A stretch of 64,000 bases of DNA, from NCBI GenBank assembly GCA_038503035.1, contig JAVSML010021685.1, positions 1 to 64,000 on the forward strand. Reading direction: 5' to 3'. The notes under the pieces were generated by a model, which made no database searches, had not been told where the DNA came from, and worked only from the letters and a program-made list of their open reading frames with translations. This stretch comes from Crocodylus rhombifer (lineage: Eukaryota > Chordata > Crocodylia > Crocodylidae). The translations under genes were made by a program, and so were the position numbers. Below are positions 1 to 14,400 of the stretch, piece after piece (within the stretch, counting starts at the first letter, position 1; every line of letters starts with the position of its first letter).

Positions 1-3000
1 TGCAGGCAGCTGGTGCCGGCTGTTGCTGGGGCCACTGCATGTGAGGCTGGGGTGAGTGCTGCTCTTTTCTCTCTGCTTTGCTGCCTTGTGCAGCCCTGGG
101 AGCGGCACCTCTCCTCCCACCCCTTCCCTAGTCCCAGCCTCACTCCCTCCCTCCCCACCATGGGAACCTATCCCTATTTATTACATTGTAAAGTCGGTTT
201 GCTTTATGCAAATTCAATTTTTGCACCATTCTCCAGGAATGCATGTATAGCATAAATCAAGGGAAACCTGTACCACCATTCCCTCTTTCTCCTCTGCCTG
301 TGTCTTAAAAGAAAAGAGTGGGTGGTGAGTGCCCTTTACTCAAAGTGATAACTTAGGTAATTTAGTCCAAGAAGCAGTTTCAAACTGGGATTCACAGTCT
401 CTCATAGGTGTCTTAGTGCTGGAGGTAGGACCCTGGATCTGAGAAAGAAAGAGGATTTGAGAGATATCCTTCTCTTCAGCATTTTCCACTGACTAGCTTT
501 GGTGTTTTCCCATTCAGCATGTGTAAATGTGAATCTCATTTCTAGTTTCTTCCTGTTCATTATATAGGGAACTTAAGCACCCTATTCAGGTTTGTGAATT
601 CCAATCCTTAAACACTTCTGTGAATCTGCTCTTTTATTGTCTTGACCCCATCCCTCCTGCTCCCCCAGTAATGCCACCCTTTATGGCCTGATAGTCCTCT
701 TTTCAATGAGCAACTTTAGCTCTCTTCAACTAGTCAGCAAGACTTCTGTCCTCATCCACATTCCTCCTTCACTCCCATTTTTAAAGGAGCACCTACCAAA
801 AATTAGCCAGCTACTTATGAATAAGAAGAGGGGTAGTTGGAAATGTTTCCTATATATATCATTTTTATATATACATGCATCTAAGTATGCTTGTTTCCTC
901 TTCCATATATGTCTTTGCTTTCTAAGCATATAAACTTTTCTGGGCATAGACCAAGATACATTTCCTAATTGCTGTAGATTAGCACTGTAAAAATTTGCAC
1001 CAGATAAGGATCTTTCACTGAGTCTTTCTAAAAGTCTGCATAGCCACTAGCACATTCTGGATATTACCGTATTAGATATCAGTCCTAATGATAAGTGTTG
1101 CTTTAATCTGTGCATAAGTTACAATATAATCAGTGTAATTTACTCTCTCACAAGATGGAACAATTTTTTTTATCAGTTCATTTTAATAGAGGTGTTGATA
1201 AGTATATTTTATTTTCAAACTCAGAATTAGTATAGCTAAACATATTTCTACCAATGATAGTCCAGGTTTGAACTTCAGAAATAGTGGGCACATCTACATG
1301 TGCTATTAATATGCTTTAAGCTTACTGCACAGTAAAATGCGTTGCTTTCCCCAGGAGTATATCTACATATGTGCCCATCAGGCTACTCCAGCCCTGCTCT
1401 TCCCCCATACAACTGCTAGGGGGAGCTCCAGGTTTCCCAAGTGCCAGCCGCAGACTGGCAAGGAGAACTGGGTCAGGCCTGGGCTCCCAGGGGCTGGAGG
1501 GAAGGGAGGGAGCTGCCCTGCCTCCGAAGCAGCTGGCAGCCTCCCAGCCTCACACCCCAATCAACAGTTCAGGGCAGGGGCTGGAAAGCAGCAGCTGCCT
1601 GGAATAGAGGACATTTCCCCCACCCCCTGCTTCTTGGTCAGCTGTCTACACATACACTACTGTGCAGTAGCTACTGCACAGTAAATCTACTACCTGTATC
1701 TATACGTAGCAGCCAACCGCACAATAGACTAATTTACTACACAGTAAATGCTGCACACGTGTAGACAGTGATGCTTTACTGCACAGTCTCATGTAGATGC
1801 ACCCAGTGACTCTTTCAGATCTCATTAAATTGTTTTGAATACTACTTATTTTTGTAGCTATCGGAGGTTAATATTAATATGAAGTGTACGTGTAATAAAA
1901 TTCCATGCGCATACTGTCCTGAGAGCGAGGACAGACATAAGACTTGACCCATTCCAAGAGTGTCACTGATTGAAAACCAGTTCACAGTTGTCCCCAGTCT
2001 GATGTGTCTGCACGTACACTGCTAAGGGTTCAAAGTGGATCGGTCACCTTTTAGGCATTGCAGTTCTGACAAACCAGCACCAAGGGGAGGTAGTGAGTAC
2101 CCAGCCCAATTGCAATTCCCTCCCCCGCCCTTCTCACCAACATTTGAGTTCAATAAAGACCCATTCCTGTACCTTACTGAACATCTGTGTGGTGATACCT
2201 GACTGGAGATTGCCTAGATGTGTGCATTGGACTAGGGGGCTACCTGGACCCCTGCTTCTGAATGCCTGATAGCTGAGTGCTCTGAAGCTGCCAGAACTTT
2301 CAGGGCTTTTAAAGAGCACTTTCCCGCACGCCATTCATTAGTTTAGTTCAGGTCCTGGATATTGACTGGGGTTCAGTACATCCCAGGCTGATTTCTGGAT
2401 GGAAGGGCAGCCAGGTGCGAGGGAAGACTGCCTGGCCTCTGCTGTGTATCTGGAGGCTGGAAGCTCAGGGGCAGCTCTCCACTGCTTTAAAGAGTTTTCA
2501 AATTTCCCGCCTTTAGTGGTAGTGGGGTCCCTGGGCACCCCCTCTCCCACAGTATCCCCCAGCTCCAGGCACCCAGAAACAGAGGTTGAAGCAACACCTG
2601 GCCACCTTGCACCCCAAATAAGTCTGGGATGCATGGACCCCTGGTCAGTTGGCAACAAAAGAAGAAAATTGACCAACTTTTAAAAAAATTATGGAAAGTT
2701 GCCTCCAAAGCCCCCAGCCAGGGACACTGACTACAGTCAACTGTAGGCAATAGAAATTGGGGTGGTAGAGTTTTGTCTGCATACCTGAGCGGCTAGTTGC
2801 CATTTAGGGGTTGGGGCAGGCAGGATTAGTGTGAGATGCGTGGAGGACCAACCAGATGCTAGTCACAGAAAGTTTGGTGCCCTGACATAACACTGAACCA
2901 ATCCATGGAGAACCAGTTCAGTGTAGTACTCAATTACCCAGGTATCTTTTTAAAACCGTTTGGGAGGTTTAAGTTGTTCTAAACTGGTTTGGATGCCTGA

Positions 3001-3110
3001 ACGCTTGAGGTATTTTAAATTGGTCTAAGCATTACGTATTTCCACACCCAGAAGTTGTCATATGCCATTGTACTGAAGAAAAAAAACTTATTTTCTCCTA
3101 TCTTTCTCAG
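1..3110 (+). other. CAMK4: Last intron of CAMK4 (3' part)
   Basis: This stretch ends in a pyrimidine-rich acceptor (TTTTCTCCTATCTTTCTCAG, 3091-3110) directly before the recognised last CAMK4 exon, so it is read as intron. No upstream exon encoding the calmodulin-binding segment was found here, so the intron continues to the left. It contains a foldback element at 1282-1808 and, at about 2000-3000, a stretch of mixed GC-rich and AACTGGTTT-like sequence that looks repeat-derived but that I could not bound. Confidence 0.75.
1282..1808. repeat. Foldback/TIR element (MITE-like) in CAMK4 intron
   Basis: The left end TAGTGGGCACATCTACATG and the reverse complement of the right end, CACTGGGTGCATCTACATG, form terminal inverted repeats. 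The interior carries several copies of an ACTGCACAGTAA-type motif in both orientations, at about 1325 and 1660-1790. A GC-rich segment (about 1345-1620) splits the element and probably arrived later or is a family-specific core. The motif recurs at 32 kb, 51 kb, 56 kb and 60.8 kb. It resembles non-autonomous crocodilian DNA transposons (the Chompy type comes to mind), but that family name is from memory only. Confidence 0.7.
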
Positions 3111-3281
3111 GCGGCAGTAAAAGCTGTTGTGGCATCAACTCGTCTTGGGAGCGCAGGTGGTCACAGCAGCCACGACAGCAATAAGGCCAGCCGTAATCCA
3201 TCTCCAGTTCATGACAGTGAACCCATGGAGAAACCTACTCAGGAAGTAGAAGTAGAAATAGCTCCCGAAGAGACATCTTAG
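3111..3281 (+). CDS. CAMK4: CAMK4 last coding exon (CaM kinase IV C-terminal tail)
   Basis: CaM kinase IV is a nuclear and cytosolic Ser/Thr kinase activated by Ca2+/calmodulin and by CaMKK, and it phosphorylates CREB. This exon encodes only the tail after the calmodulin-binding helix. It follows a good acceptor and reads 56 codons to TAG at 3279-3281. The first residues, AAVKAVVASTRLGSA, match the start of the last exon of mammalian CAMK4 almost exactly, followed by a Ser/His-rich stretch and KASRNPSPVHD, also as in the mammalian tail. The end is acidic (EVEVEIAPEE). From memory the mammalian tail is markedly longer and acidic, so this one looks short. The kinase domain lies outside the window on the left. 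The gene converges on STARD4. Confidence 0.93.
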   Translation, partial: AAVKAVVASTRLGSAGGHSSHDSNKASRNPSPVHDSEPMEKPTQEVEVEIAPEETS

Positions 3282-6200
3282 GTCATTTGCTTTCTTATTT
3301 TGGCTGAAATTTGTCATTTCATGCACCAGCTAACTTGTCAATCAGCAAGAGAAATTTGTAAGCATGGTCTCTTTGGTGGTTCTGCTTTGGGGTGCAAAGT
3401 GCACCAGCTGGTGATCCTAACTTCAATGCATGTGACTGCTTATGAAAATAGTAAACTGTCCCATAAGGCATGTCATGAATACAGTGTTATTTGCAGTAAT
3501 ACCAATCGGTGAAATATGAGAATGAGTAAATACTACCTACCATACTACCTGCCATACACATTTTTAGAGTGTTTTTTAGACAACATTTGAAATTAATAGT
3601 ATTTCATTTGAGTTCTCGTAAGTAGGTGTCTTCTAGAGATCATGGCATTTCACTGAACCTTTTTTTAATTTTCAGAATCATAATTCCACAGTAGATGACT
3701 GGGGACTAATATCAAGCCAATGCTTTTAAAAAAAGATGTTTGAAACATTTTGCTTTTTATCTGTAATATTTATAAACTGTTTAGAGATTTATATGCAAAA
3801 ACATTCCACTAGTTCTGGGAAGAAATTGAAACATTAGTACAGGGGGCCATGGAACTGTACATTCCTCAAGCTTATGTTCAGAATGCCTTATTCTACCTTT
3901 AACAGTTTATATACAGTATTTTAATGATAACCAAAATTATTCTCAGATTTCTGTCATTTCATTCTCTAGTAAATTGTTAGCAAAAAAAATGATAGTATAG
4001 TATACAGTTAGAGTAGGGTAGTTGCAACCTTTTGAGATGTTGTTGTATCTATTAATTACTTTATAAACTGTGCAGCTAGAACACGTTTTTATGGGAGCTA
4101 AGAGAAAAATCTGAAATTACACAAATTTTAATTACTAAAAGAAAAACCACTGCAGAGTGGTTTTACTCTGGAGAAGCGCTCAGATACCACAGTGATGGTC
4201 ATCACTGAAATAGATAGATGCTACCCTGAAGATCAGTCAACGTAAGTAACCCAGATTTTCCTAACAAAGGACCCATCCTGTAAAGTGATCCACATGGGCA
4301 GATCTCTGAACCTGTCGGAAGCTCCCATGCCTTCAGTAGGATCCATGCGTGAGGACCAGCTTGCAGGGTTATCTAACTGACTGTTGCCAGACACAACAGA
4401 TATGAGCTGAAAAGTCATTGGTATATAACTATATATTTGTTTGTAATTACTTTGATAGTACCTGAAATTCATAATGTATTGGTATGTTACAGAAACAATA
4501 CAACAGAACTGATGTATGCCAATATCGTTTGTGTTTGTTACACTTTTTAATACTGATAGTTACCTAAAGCCCTAATACAGTCAATATTTCTCTTTTGTTC
4601 TAATTGTTTTTATTTTAAATGGCTTTGCCTTGCACAACTTGCCTTCTAAAAATCTATTTTGGCTACTACAGAAGCCAGAGTAATTAACAAATCCAATAGC
4701 TATGTTTTCTGTTGCAGTGAAAATGGAAGGTAATTATATATTATTCACATGGTAGGTTTGCTAAATAAAATATATCTAAATTAATGTAAAAGAGAAAATT
4801 AAGTTGTCTTCACAAAGCAGTAATGCATGTTTTTTAATCTACAGAGCACTGATATTTTTTACCTTGATCTCATACGTTTGAACTAATTAAACTTGTTCAA
4901 CAAAGGTTTGATATTTAAGCAAGTGAGATTGAATTTCAAGCACAAGTACCCTGCCTTTCACCGGATGCTGCGTTGGTAAAAAGTGCGTAAGCTAAAAGGG
5001 CTGGCTGATTCATGCCTCTCAGAGTAGCAGCAGGATGTCTACCTAATTATAGAGATCTGGGAATGGGAAGAGGGGAAGAGTTTGCAGGTCTCCACTTCAG
5101 AAATTTACTCCATACAGGTGCAATCTCTAGGGAGGTGGTTATAGCAGTAATGTGTTCTCACCTCTAGTTTCCACCATTAGCTGCAGTGGTGACACTATCA
5201 GTGTTCAGTTAACAGGCATTCAGTCTGGAGGACTGTAATTCTGTAGGGCTGTTTCCTTCATTTGAAGTAGCTTCTTCTAACTTCAGCAAATAGAACATGC
5301 CATGTGGTCCATACCTCAGAGACTACTGATCATCTTCCTTGACTGAAGATAGCATTTTCTGAAATACGCTTTTGTTCATGCTGAAGAAAACATGGTCCCA
5401 ACAGACACACAAGCTTATCTTGTGAAAAAAACTATACCACATGGTTTGTACCAAACAGAACACACATGTTGAAGCAGAGGTTAGTAACTGAAGTCTGTCT
5501 GTGGCAGCATAATGTTGGAGTCAGCACAGTCTTGTGCATCAGAAACCAAAAGAGGCATCTAAAGCCTTCAGTGGTTTCATTATCAAGCAATCAGGATATC
5601 TGTGATGAGGGAATTGCCTGGATATGACCTAGTAATACAGCATGGCTGGCTTACACAGTGCAGCATTACACAATAGGAATAGCAGCCTGAAAGAGACCTG
5701 TGTATTTCACATTGATTTCTGTCTGCTAAATCACTTAGCAGCATATTTTGCCATGATGATGGCACCATACAGGTGTCCTACTACAGCCAAAAACTGTGAT
5801 ACATCGCTGCTTCCCCACAGTGTACTTTGGGATGGCGATCTCAACTCTGTTGATTTAGCCTCTGTGTTGTTTCAAAGCAGCTAGAAGACCGCACCAATTT
5901 TGTTCCTTACTGAAATACTAAACTTTAAATTGTCTGGCTGCTTTCCCCACGCAGTTTTCCTTTATACATACTTGAATGAACTCGAAGTTTTCATATTTAT
6001 AATGCAGGTCGGAACAATAGTGGGCTGCTGCCCAGTAGGTAGCAAGAAACAATGTTGGAAATAGTTGTCACAGGCAATGTGTCTCACTTACACATACTTC
6101 TTTTTTGTTGTTTTTTTTTTATAAACTGTGTCCTCCAGAAACCCCCCCTACAAATCTATATAACATTCCTGAGTGTTCGAGTTTGTCTGTTCAACTTTGA

Positions 6201-9200
6201 TGTAATTGATAACAGTGTAAAATCACACATGGCCAGGCAACACAGCTGTTGTGAATATGCTTTTTGCACTAAGGAAAGCATGAGGTATTCTAGTTAAGGT
6301 TAGTTAAGACAGGAACTAATGCTCATTCTTATCCCTGCTTGAGATCCCACCTGTTACTAAGGGTATTGCGTAGGATAGTTTGGAGGTTGTGTTGATTCAC
6401 TTCTCTGTACTAGAAAGTGCCACATCGGAAGGACCTTTTAAGTACAGGGAGGAGAGAAAGATCTGAATAGCCTGTTTTTAAATTATTTGAACACAGCAGA
6501 CCTTCTCATTTAACAGCAGAAACTGTCAGCCTCTGACATACATGCACAACATTGAATTTCAGAGAGTTGGAGTTGAGAACTTTTGCTTTTTCAGTGTCTG
6601 TCCATTTAAAACTGAGCATGAAAGATTCCATCCAATGGTGGATTTCTGACCACGTAGAATACCCCGCTTGTCCCTTCCTTTTCATGTCCTTATGTGACAA
6701 GGTATTTAGCAGAATTCCCAGATTCTTTGGACTCTGACAAGGTCACGCTGTGAGCACTTCTGCTATGGCCTACCTCGCTTGTAACTGATAAACAGTAAAT
6801 TATTACAAAGATAGAAAAGCATCAGCATACTTGGGTGTTGGCATGTTAGCTGGTGATTTTTATTTTGCTGTATGTAAGGACACAGTATGGAGGTGTTTTA
6901 TCTACTAGGGCCATGGCCATACCCCTGAGTGCAAAAGAGCCTTTAGGGGAAAGGATGCTGACTAAAATGTGTTTAAAAAGAAAGGAATTAGCTCTGGTAA
7001 CTGTCCTTCCCATGAAAGCAGACAAATAGGCTGGCATGTGGAAAGCAAAAACAAGAGCCAACCAACATGTGTTCTGCATTTATCAAGGCAAAGGTTGAAG
7101 AACATGCTGTCATAAAAGGGCTTGGGATACTGTAGTGTGATTAGCAGAACTAGAGGAAGGTTTCTGGAGGGACCAAGATCTGTGACACCAGAATCTCAAC
7201 AGTGTTAACTGTATAGATGTGTAACACTGGCCACACTATAAACTTGCTGACAATCTTTTCCTGCAACTGTTCATGTCTGCAATATCATTATTGCTTATGA
7301 AGCAGGTAGAGTTCAACTTAGAAACCAAAGGAAATAGGTAGGGACGTGGAAAAAAACCCACTCCATGCTAGTGAATCACATCCTCTTTAATCCTATGGGC
7401 CACTGCAGGAGGTCACAACTGGTCCAGAACTGGAAGTGGGGTGGCGTGGCCACTTAATAAGGTGCTGCAACCATGCTAATTGGCTCTGTGACAGTCACCT
7501 TTACTGGATATTAGCAAACATAGCAAAGAGAAACAAAATGTTAGGAACTACATGCATCTATTTTGCTAGTGGAAAGCTGGCATTAACAAGCAAGTATAGA
7601 AGGACTCTGGAAAACATACACCAAGTCCTGAATGAATGAGTGAACTGTCAATATATAATCCCTCGTTTTCCACCCACATCATAGTAAAAGGTATCAGGCA
7701 GTTTACCTATGGAATCCAATACTGAAGGGGGTTTGTTAATTAAACCTGTGTGGTGGACAGTTCCTTTTTAAATGAAAGTATACTGAGCTTATAGGTTTCC
7801 CCCTAGAATCTAGACCCCTCCACCTTACACACTGCTGCTACTTTTTGCTAACTGAGAGATGATATACGCTCCTGATTTTAATGCAGTGCACACAGATTCC
7901 TTGTTTGTGCCAAGGCTGTACGTCTTCCTCAGTAAGCATTTCAAATTCTACTTTTCTACACTCTGTCCACCAGTCTGCCAATGGCAGTTCTCAGTGTAAA
8001 AGCAGGAAAACATATCATTCAAGGCACGGCCCCAGTGAGATGCACAGTTGAAGCCACAGTATAATAGCAGTGTTCCAGTCTAATTTAGCCAATCCACCCA
8101 ATTCCAAATGTTTCTGGATTTATTTATTTATTTATTTGTTGTAGTCTATTATCTAAAGGATGTTTCAGTACTTGCTTAAACCTACTTTTTCAAGCAAGAG
8201 CCACACAAATTAGGTCTTTTTCCTCTTTTGTAAAAGAATTAAATAACAAAACCACAGGGCTGATAAAAGTAGATTCTGCTTAAGAAAGTTGGTTTAGCTT
8301 GATAAGCTGTTGCATGATATGAAATTGTTCTTGAACAAAATTTGTATTGAAAATCAAGAAGAAAAAAATGCTGAGGAAATAAAAGAAACAAAAGCTAGAG
8401 CCATTAAACTGAGAGAGAGGACAGCAAAAGCAATGAAGGAAAAAAAATGAAACAACTACAATTTATTCAAATAAGTTTTCAAGCTTGTATAAAATGGTCC
8501 CATTAACTGTAGAGCACAGACAATTAGAAGATTAAATAATAGGCATGTCATTGCAGAACTCAGTGTAGGTATCTGCATCCTTCAAAAATTAAGTCCAGAA
8601 GTGTATAAACATCTATTGACAAGACAAAACAGTATGTGTAATAGCTGCTTAGTTTCTTCTTCACCACTACCTAATAGGAAGCAAACTTGACAATCAGTGT
8701 AACTGTATGGAGCATAATGGAGGATCAGGTGCAAAACACACTTTGTTGACTTTGTCTTCTCTAACAGAAGTAGTAGTGTACAGGCATGCATGCATTTACA
8801 ACCTAGCAAAACAAAATACTGCACTGCTTTTGTCCCCTTGGGGAGACGATCAGAGGACAAACAACACATGACAGATGTTAATCATGTTGCTTGATGCACT
8901 GCAAGAAAACACAAATATTCTGTTCACGAGCCCAGTAGTAGAACCTGTAGACAACAGCCTCTGAAGCAGCCAAATTCTGACCTTTGAGACAAACGTAAAA
9001 CTGTAATTGACTGCAGGGCATATAGATAGCAGTAGAGATTAATGACAGTGATGATCAATCCCAGATCATACTTCAAGACTTAAAAATCTCTCAGTGACCA
9101 GGTCTGTGTTAAGAATAGCAGATATACTATGACCGTATTATTCCATTGGAATTGAAGCAGTAGGGTTGCTATTGCAGTAGGCATGACTCACCTTTGGAGG

Positions 9201-12200
9201 TAACTCGATGATCTAAACAATCTATTCTCTTAACAGGGATATATAACTCCAACTAAGTTTAATAAAGACAATGACTAGATGATTTACTATGCTATCAGCA
9301 CAGAGGTGGCTAGGGAGGGTGCCCCAACCACCATGCCTGACTAAAGCATATTGGCATGGCTATAACTATAAAGCTGAAGTGTTTCTCTAGCTATCTGATG
9401 TCATGTAGAACACCTCTGAGGCTGATCTAAACTACACCAGGCCCTATTGCTCAGATAGGCTTGGCATACCATGAGTGCAGCTGAGAATCTAGCTTATTGT
9501 TTGTACATCAAGGAGGGAACAGACCACTTACTGAGAATTACATTTTTCTTCCTTTTATATATAGTAACTGCTGGATGCAGAAATCCTGCCGTTCTAGTGA
9601 ATGTCAGATGCATCACTGTGCATCCGTGCAATAAGGCAAGTCACAGGGCCAAAGCATTAATCTGTAAATATGTGAATCTGAAGCACAAAGGGAATCCTCT
9701 CTGTGTCAGAGAGTCATTCCAAGTCTGGTTCAATTTAAGAAATGGTAAATTACAATTTAAAAGAGGATAGAGGATAGTGTGTTTGCCTTATTTTCCTCAT
9801 TCCTCATCTGGTTGTCATAGCATTAGACCCCAGAGGGGACACATGGGGCACAGTTGGTTGTCTGTCCACGGAAGAGGAGCCATCTGACTCCTTGGCAGGT
9901 TTCAGCAGCAATTGTATGGACAAATCTGCTGTTGCCTTTGGGTCTGTCAGATGGTTGAGCTACTGCTGTTTGAGTTGCCTTGGCCTCTGTGCTTCATTGG
10001 CCAGTTATAAATACCCTCCTGAATTAGACCTGTAGTGTGGTTTTCCTTGGTCTTCTGAGAGTAGCTAGTGGGGTTTCTCTAGCCCCACCCCAGATCCTAG
10101 ACTCCTTTGTATAATGTCTTCCTAAGTACTGCCTGCAGCCTACAATATGCTCTGTATTTTTATCAAAACCTAAAGCCAGAGTCTTTTTGACTGCAATAGC
10201 ACAATCCTACCTAAAAAAGAGTAAGACTGTAGAGAATTCAGCACTGAAGGTAGGGGTGTTTTTTCAAAGGAGCTGGGACTACTATAGATCCTTAAGATCT
10301 ATTTTATCATAACATCTGGGGAGTAAAGGATTCTAAACACAGTGACCCCTACAAAAGGGACACTGGCAGCTGCTGCTCCTGAATGCTTGATGCAGAAGAT
10401 CAGCTTTGCCAACAATACCTTTGCCAAGCTCCTGCACAGAAGACTGGCTTTAGTTGTTCTGAAGAAGTACAAATGGCAGCCAATACCAGAGCTCTGAAAA
10501 AATGTATTTCCTATTCTGACCTGGCTCTGAAATCTTGCCTATGGGAATTATATTAATGTTTTATTTACTATACCACAATATCACCATTTGAAACACTGAT
10601 GCAGCAAATAGTGATGCTAGTCTGTAATATCTGTGGTTAATGCTTTGAAATGCATGGTTTTATAGTGCAATTGAAATCAAGAGTTGGTGAAGTTAGGACT
10701 TGTGTATTTCCCCACAGAAAAGGGTGTATCACACGAAAGAGAGCTGCAGCCTTTTCACTTATGATCAGGTATCCAACTGTAGGCCGCACATATACAACTT
10801 CAAGCTGAAGGCAAGCCTTATGATAAACAGCACAAGGCCTTGTCCACATACAGCATACCACAATAACCTATTACATTCATTCATCCATAGCAATAGTACA
10901 GGAAGCAACTGCTTTACCACATCAGCCCTAGGAGTCCTGTTCTATGCGTCTTTCAAAAGTAGTCTTTTGTATGCATCATTAGTGAAGTTGCCCATTAAAA
11001 ACAATGGGAGCTGTTGAGAGAATCAACATTTTGGAAAATCAGGGCACATTTAAATGCTAAATATGAAATGAGTAACTTAAGTGATTGATGCTTCTAGTTT
11101 TGAAAATGTTGGCCAACAATGTGCTATTTATATCAATAAGCAACTTGCATTAAAACCTCCCTGCCTTTTATTTAGCTAAGATCATGAAGTCTTGCACACA
11201 GTCCTCATGTTTCAGTTGACTAGTGGGTAAACTGGGCTGGATGACAAAGCTATCGTCTTTCCTTATGTCAAGGTGGTACAAGGGAAACCTGTTATGAAAT
11301 TAAATTTAAATTAGACAGGGTTGCATGACACTGAAGAAGTGGCTCACTAGTAACAATGTCAAAAAAAGAGAAGAAAGATTAAGATTTGGTATAACAAGTA
11401 TGTGTTATTTTTAAAACTCTCCATGGCCTACTTTTCAGAAGTAATCTTCACGCCAAACTTTTGTCTCCTTGGCAACTCAGGCCCATGGGAGGCATCAGGT
11501 TTAAGTAGCTGCAGGCCCCCTTCCAACCTTTATCTAAGAGAGACACACCTGAGAAGTGTCAAGTGCAGCATCAGTAGTGCTAGGACAGTATTAATGCAGC
11601 TTATGTCTTCCCATAGAAGCCCCCACTCCCACCCAATGCCATTTCCAGACAAGATAATCCAATGATAATAGTACAGCAACTACCAAAAGAGCTGATGGTA
11701 TTCCTGCTTTGATTTGATATTTCAGATTTCTTTCTCAGTTTTCTACTGTATCATACTCTAGAAATAAAATTTCCAACACCAACAATGTGACTCTGTCGTT
11801 TCAAAAGAAACCTTTTCAGTGTTTCAGGGGCCTTTCTAGCTAGTCTGTACTGTCCTAAAGCACTCACTGCATTTTGCTGCATTGACTGGCACTGTAAGGC
11901 ACTGCAGTACCTGAGTGAACCAGGGTGTCTATAGAAAAAGAGACCCCAGATTGGTAGAACAAATGAATACGTGTGCATTCACATTTATAGAAACAAGCAT
12001 AACACAATACAAACCAGGCCAGCCTAATCCCATAATAAAGCCATGAGACTACTAGTTTGCTTGGAAATCGTCAAAGATAGTACTTTCTTACTTTTGTGCC
12101 CTGTCCTGAGCAATCAGAAAGGGGAAAAGCCCCAAATCCCTCTTCCTTAGAAAACACTCCTTGAGAGTGTGAGGATATGAGCAATCATGGCATTTCCTCT

Positions 12201-14400
12201 TTCATGCATATTTATGACCAACTGCTTACAATACTAGTTCCTCTTAGGAGGAGAGGTCCTGCACTTTGGTTTAAAAGAAAAAACAAAATCCCTGGCATTC
12301 CACCTGGCCTGTCTTATCTCATCAAAATGGCTGACAGTCTTTTGCAGGCCCTAGAGAAGCATCCTGATTACTTCTGATGCACACTCTTCAGCAATCCTGC
12401 TGGTGTTCCTCAGCAGCTCTGGACTGGTAAGTACTGAGTAAGAGTGTGCTGGGAAGCAGCGCCGATGCTTTGTCAAATAAGGCAAAGTCTTACACCTGTA
12501 AGGGAATCTTTATTTGGTCAGCGAATATACTGAATCTTACTGCAGTTTTATCCCTCCAGGGAAGCAATATAATATGGCACTATTGGATCATGTAGCCCCC
12601 ATCTGCTGGTGCAGAGCCTCAGGCAGAACATGATACTAGTCTGGGGAAGCTTCCAAATCCAGCACTTTGTTCTCACAGGTATTGTGATGAAAATGGTGCA
12701 TGCTTTTGTGTACTTATTGTTGTACTGGTTTGGCGGGGAACAGTCACTGGATAATAATAAAGTGCAGGTAAAATATGAGGTGCCTAAGACAAGTACCAGC
12801 ACTGGCTTAGTATTGTTGCATACAATGTAGTCCTAGCTTCTCCAAGTGTCATATAGTAGACTAATGTCTCTAATTAAATAAGTCAGTTATTGCCCACTGA
12901 ATGCTTTATTTATGGACCTGTTGAAAGTCTTAGGGCCGGTGGCGGGGGCTAGAAGGGGGTGAAAACGAAGTACGTGCCTATGGCAAACTTAAAGCATGAG
13001 GTGAGGAGAAGTCTGTGTTCAGAAGGATTCATCCCACAGGCCAAGCTGCAAAAGTTATTTAGTGGTGGGGATGATGGATCTCCTGACCTTCCATCAAGTG
13101 TGAGGAGAGAATTTGTTAGCTACTAATAATCTGCTCCTGCTGCTGGGTATGAGGGCAGCTCCTGCCATGATCCTGTTGTTTGGGCTGGTTATATGGGACT
13201 CTGTACAGGGGAGAATCCAGGCAGGCTGTTTAGTGCTTTGAAGTACAATATATTTTGTCTGATTGTGCTTTTTGACTTGAAAATGCGCTGACGTTCAAAG
13301 AACCTGCACCCATGTTGGATCTGGGTCTGTAAAGTACTATCAGGGTCTATTGTTCTTGACTTTTGAAATCATATTTAAGCCTTTTCTCCATACTTTAACA
13401 TAGTTTTGAAGTTCTCTGCTTCCCTTGATTGCAGGAATGTATAAACTGCATTTGAACAGTGCAGTAAGGCAACACTTCCAAAATAAATCAAATGGTGCTA
13501 TTGGTTCATTACAAAGTGTGCTTTTAAACCAATTATAAAAACTTACAAAGCTAGGATCAGTTGGGCTTGATCTGTACAAAATACTCTATGTACTTATTGG
13601 GCTCCATAACCTATATTTTTCTCAACTCTGCTACATTATCTGTACATCTAACACCTTCTTTTACAACTTGGTATGTAAGAAAATCTTGTATGATCAGCAA
13701 TTGTTTACCTTTTAATAGCAAAACTATTAATAAATAATGGGTTTTTGACTGCTAATTAAATGTACACACTTAATTCAGGCTAATACTGCCTGTATAATAA
13801 CTTTTTTGATATTGTGTAAATGACCCATAGAAGACAAGCCAGAACAAGGGAGGAAACTGTCAGTTCTGCTGCTCTTATGTATTATATTTGGGACTGCTGT
13901 AACCTTTTGTATGCTTGTATAGGTATGCTTATATCTGATACATAAATAGAATATGCTTTGATGCTGGGAAGTTTATAAAATTATTTGCATGAACCATATG
14001 ATATTTAAATAAATTACTAAACCTAGAAAAGTTTATCATCTTGATATGGATGTTGTAACCAAAGGTATAATGGAAAATATAGAACTACCAATTTTTCTAT
14101 AAAGAGAGATCATGACTTGTACACTCGCTGTTTATTGCCTGTTCCTCTTAAATGAATTCCAGCTATGCATAGACATTGTCCCCCTTCCTTGTTTGGTAAG
14201 AACTCTTAGTCTGCGATCTGCTATTAAAATATGTATGTATATATGTGTCTCAGATCATATTCATATTTGATGTCCACACAGAAATGCCAGAGGGTCAATA
14301 TCACAATATTATAAGGGGAGAGAGAAAAACACACATTTCAAGGTTTATTTTTTAATTTGACAGCTACTGATTGCTCCTAGCATATGTTGTGTGGCTCTAT
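3282..14400 (+). other. Possible long CAMK4 3' UTR and downstream DNA
   Basis: About 11 kb of AT-rich sequence follows the CAMK4 stop. I saw no coding exon, no RNA gene and few recognisable mobile elements in it. Short frames here are under 106 codons and look random. Candidate poly(A) signals on the plus strand include AATAAA at 4764-4769 and 14008-14013, and there is an ATTTA cluster at 8118-8137. Low repeat content is compatible with a long 3' UTR, but the transcript end cannot be set from sequence. Confidence 0.35.
8118..8137 (+). promoter_or_regulatory. AU-rich element-like ATTTA cluster
   Basis: The run ATTTATTTATTTATTTATTT gives overlapping ATTTA pentamers on the CAMK4 sense strand. 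If this position is inside the CAMK4 3' UTR it would resemble a class II AU-rich instability element. Otherwise it is a simple (ATTT)n microsatellite. Confidence 0.35.

Noticed and set aside
9990..10012. ATTGG followed by TATAAATA, resembling an LTR or promoter
   Set aside because: No TG...CA ends, flanking duplication or downstream gene could be found.
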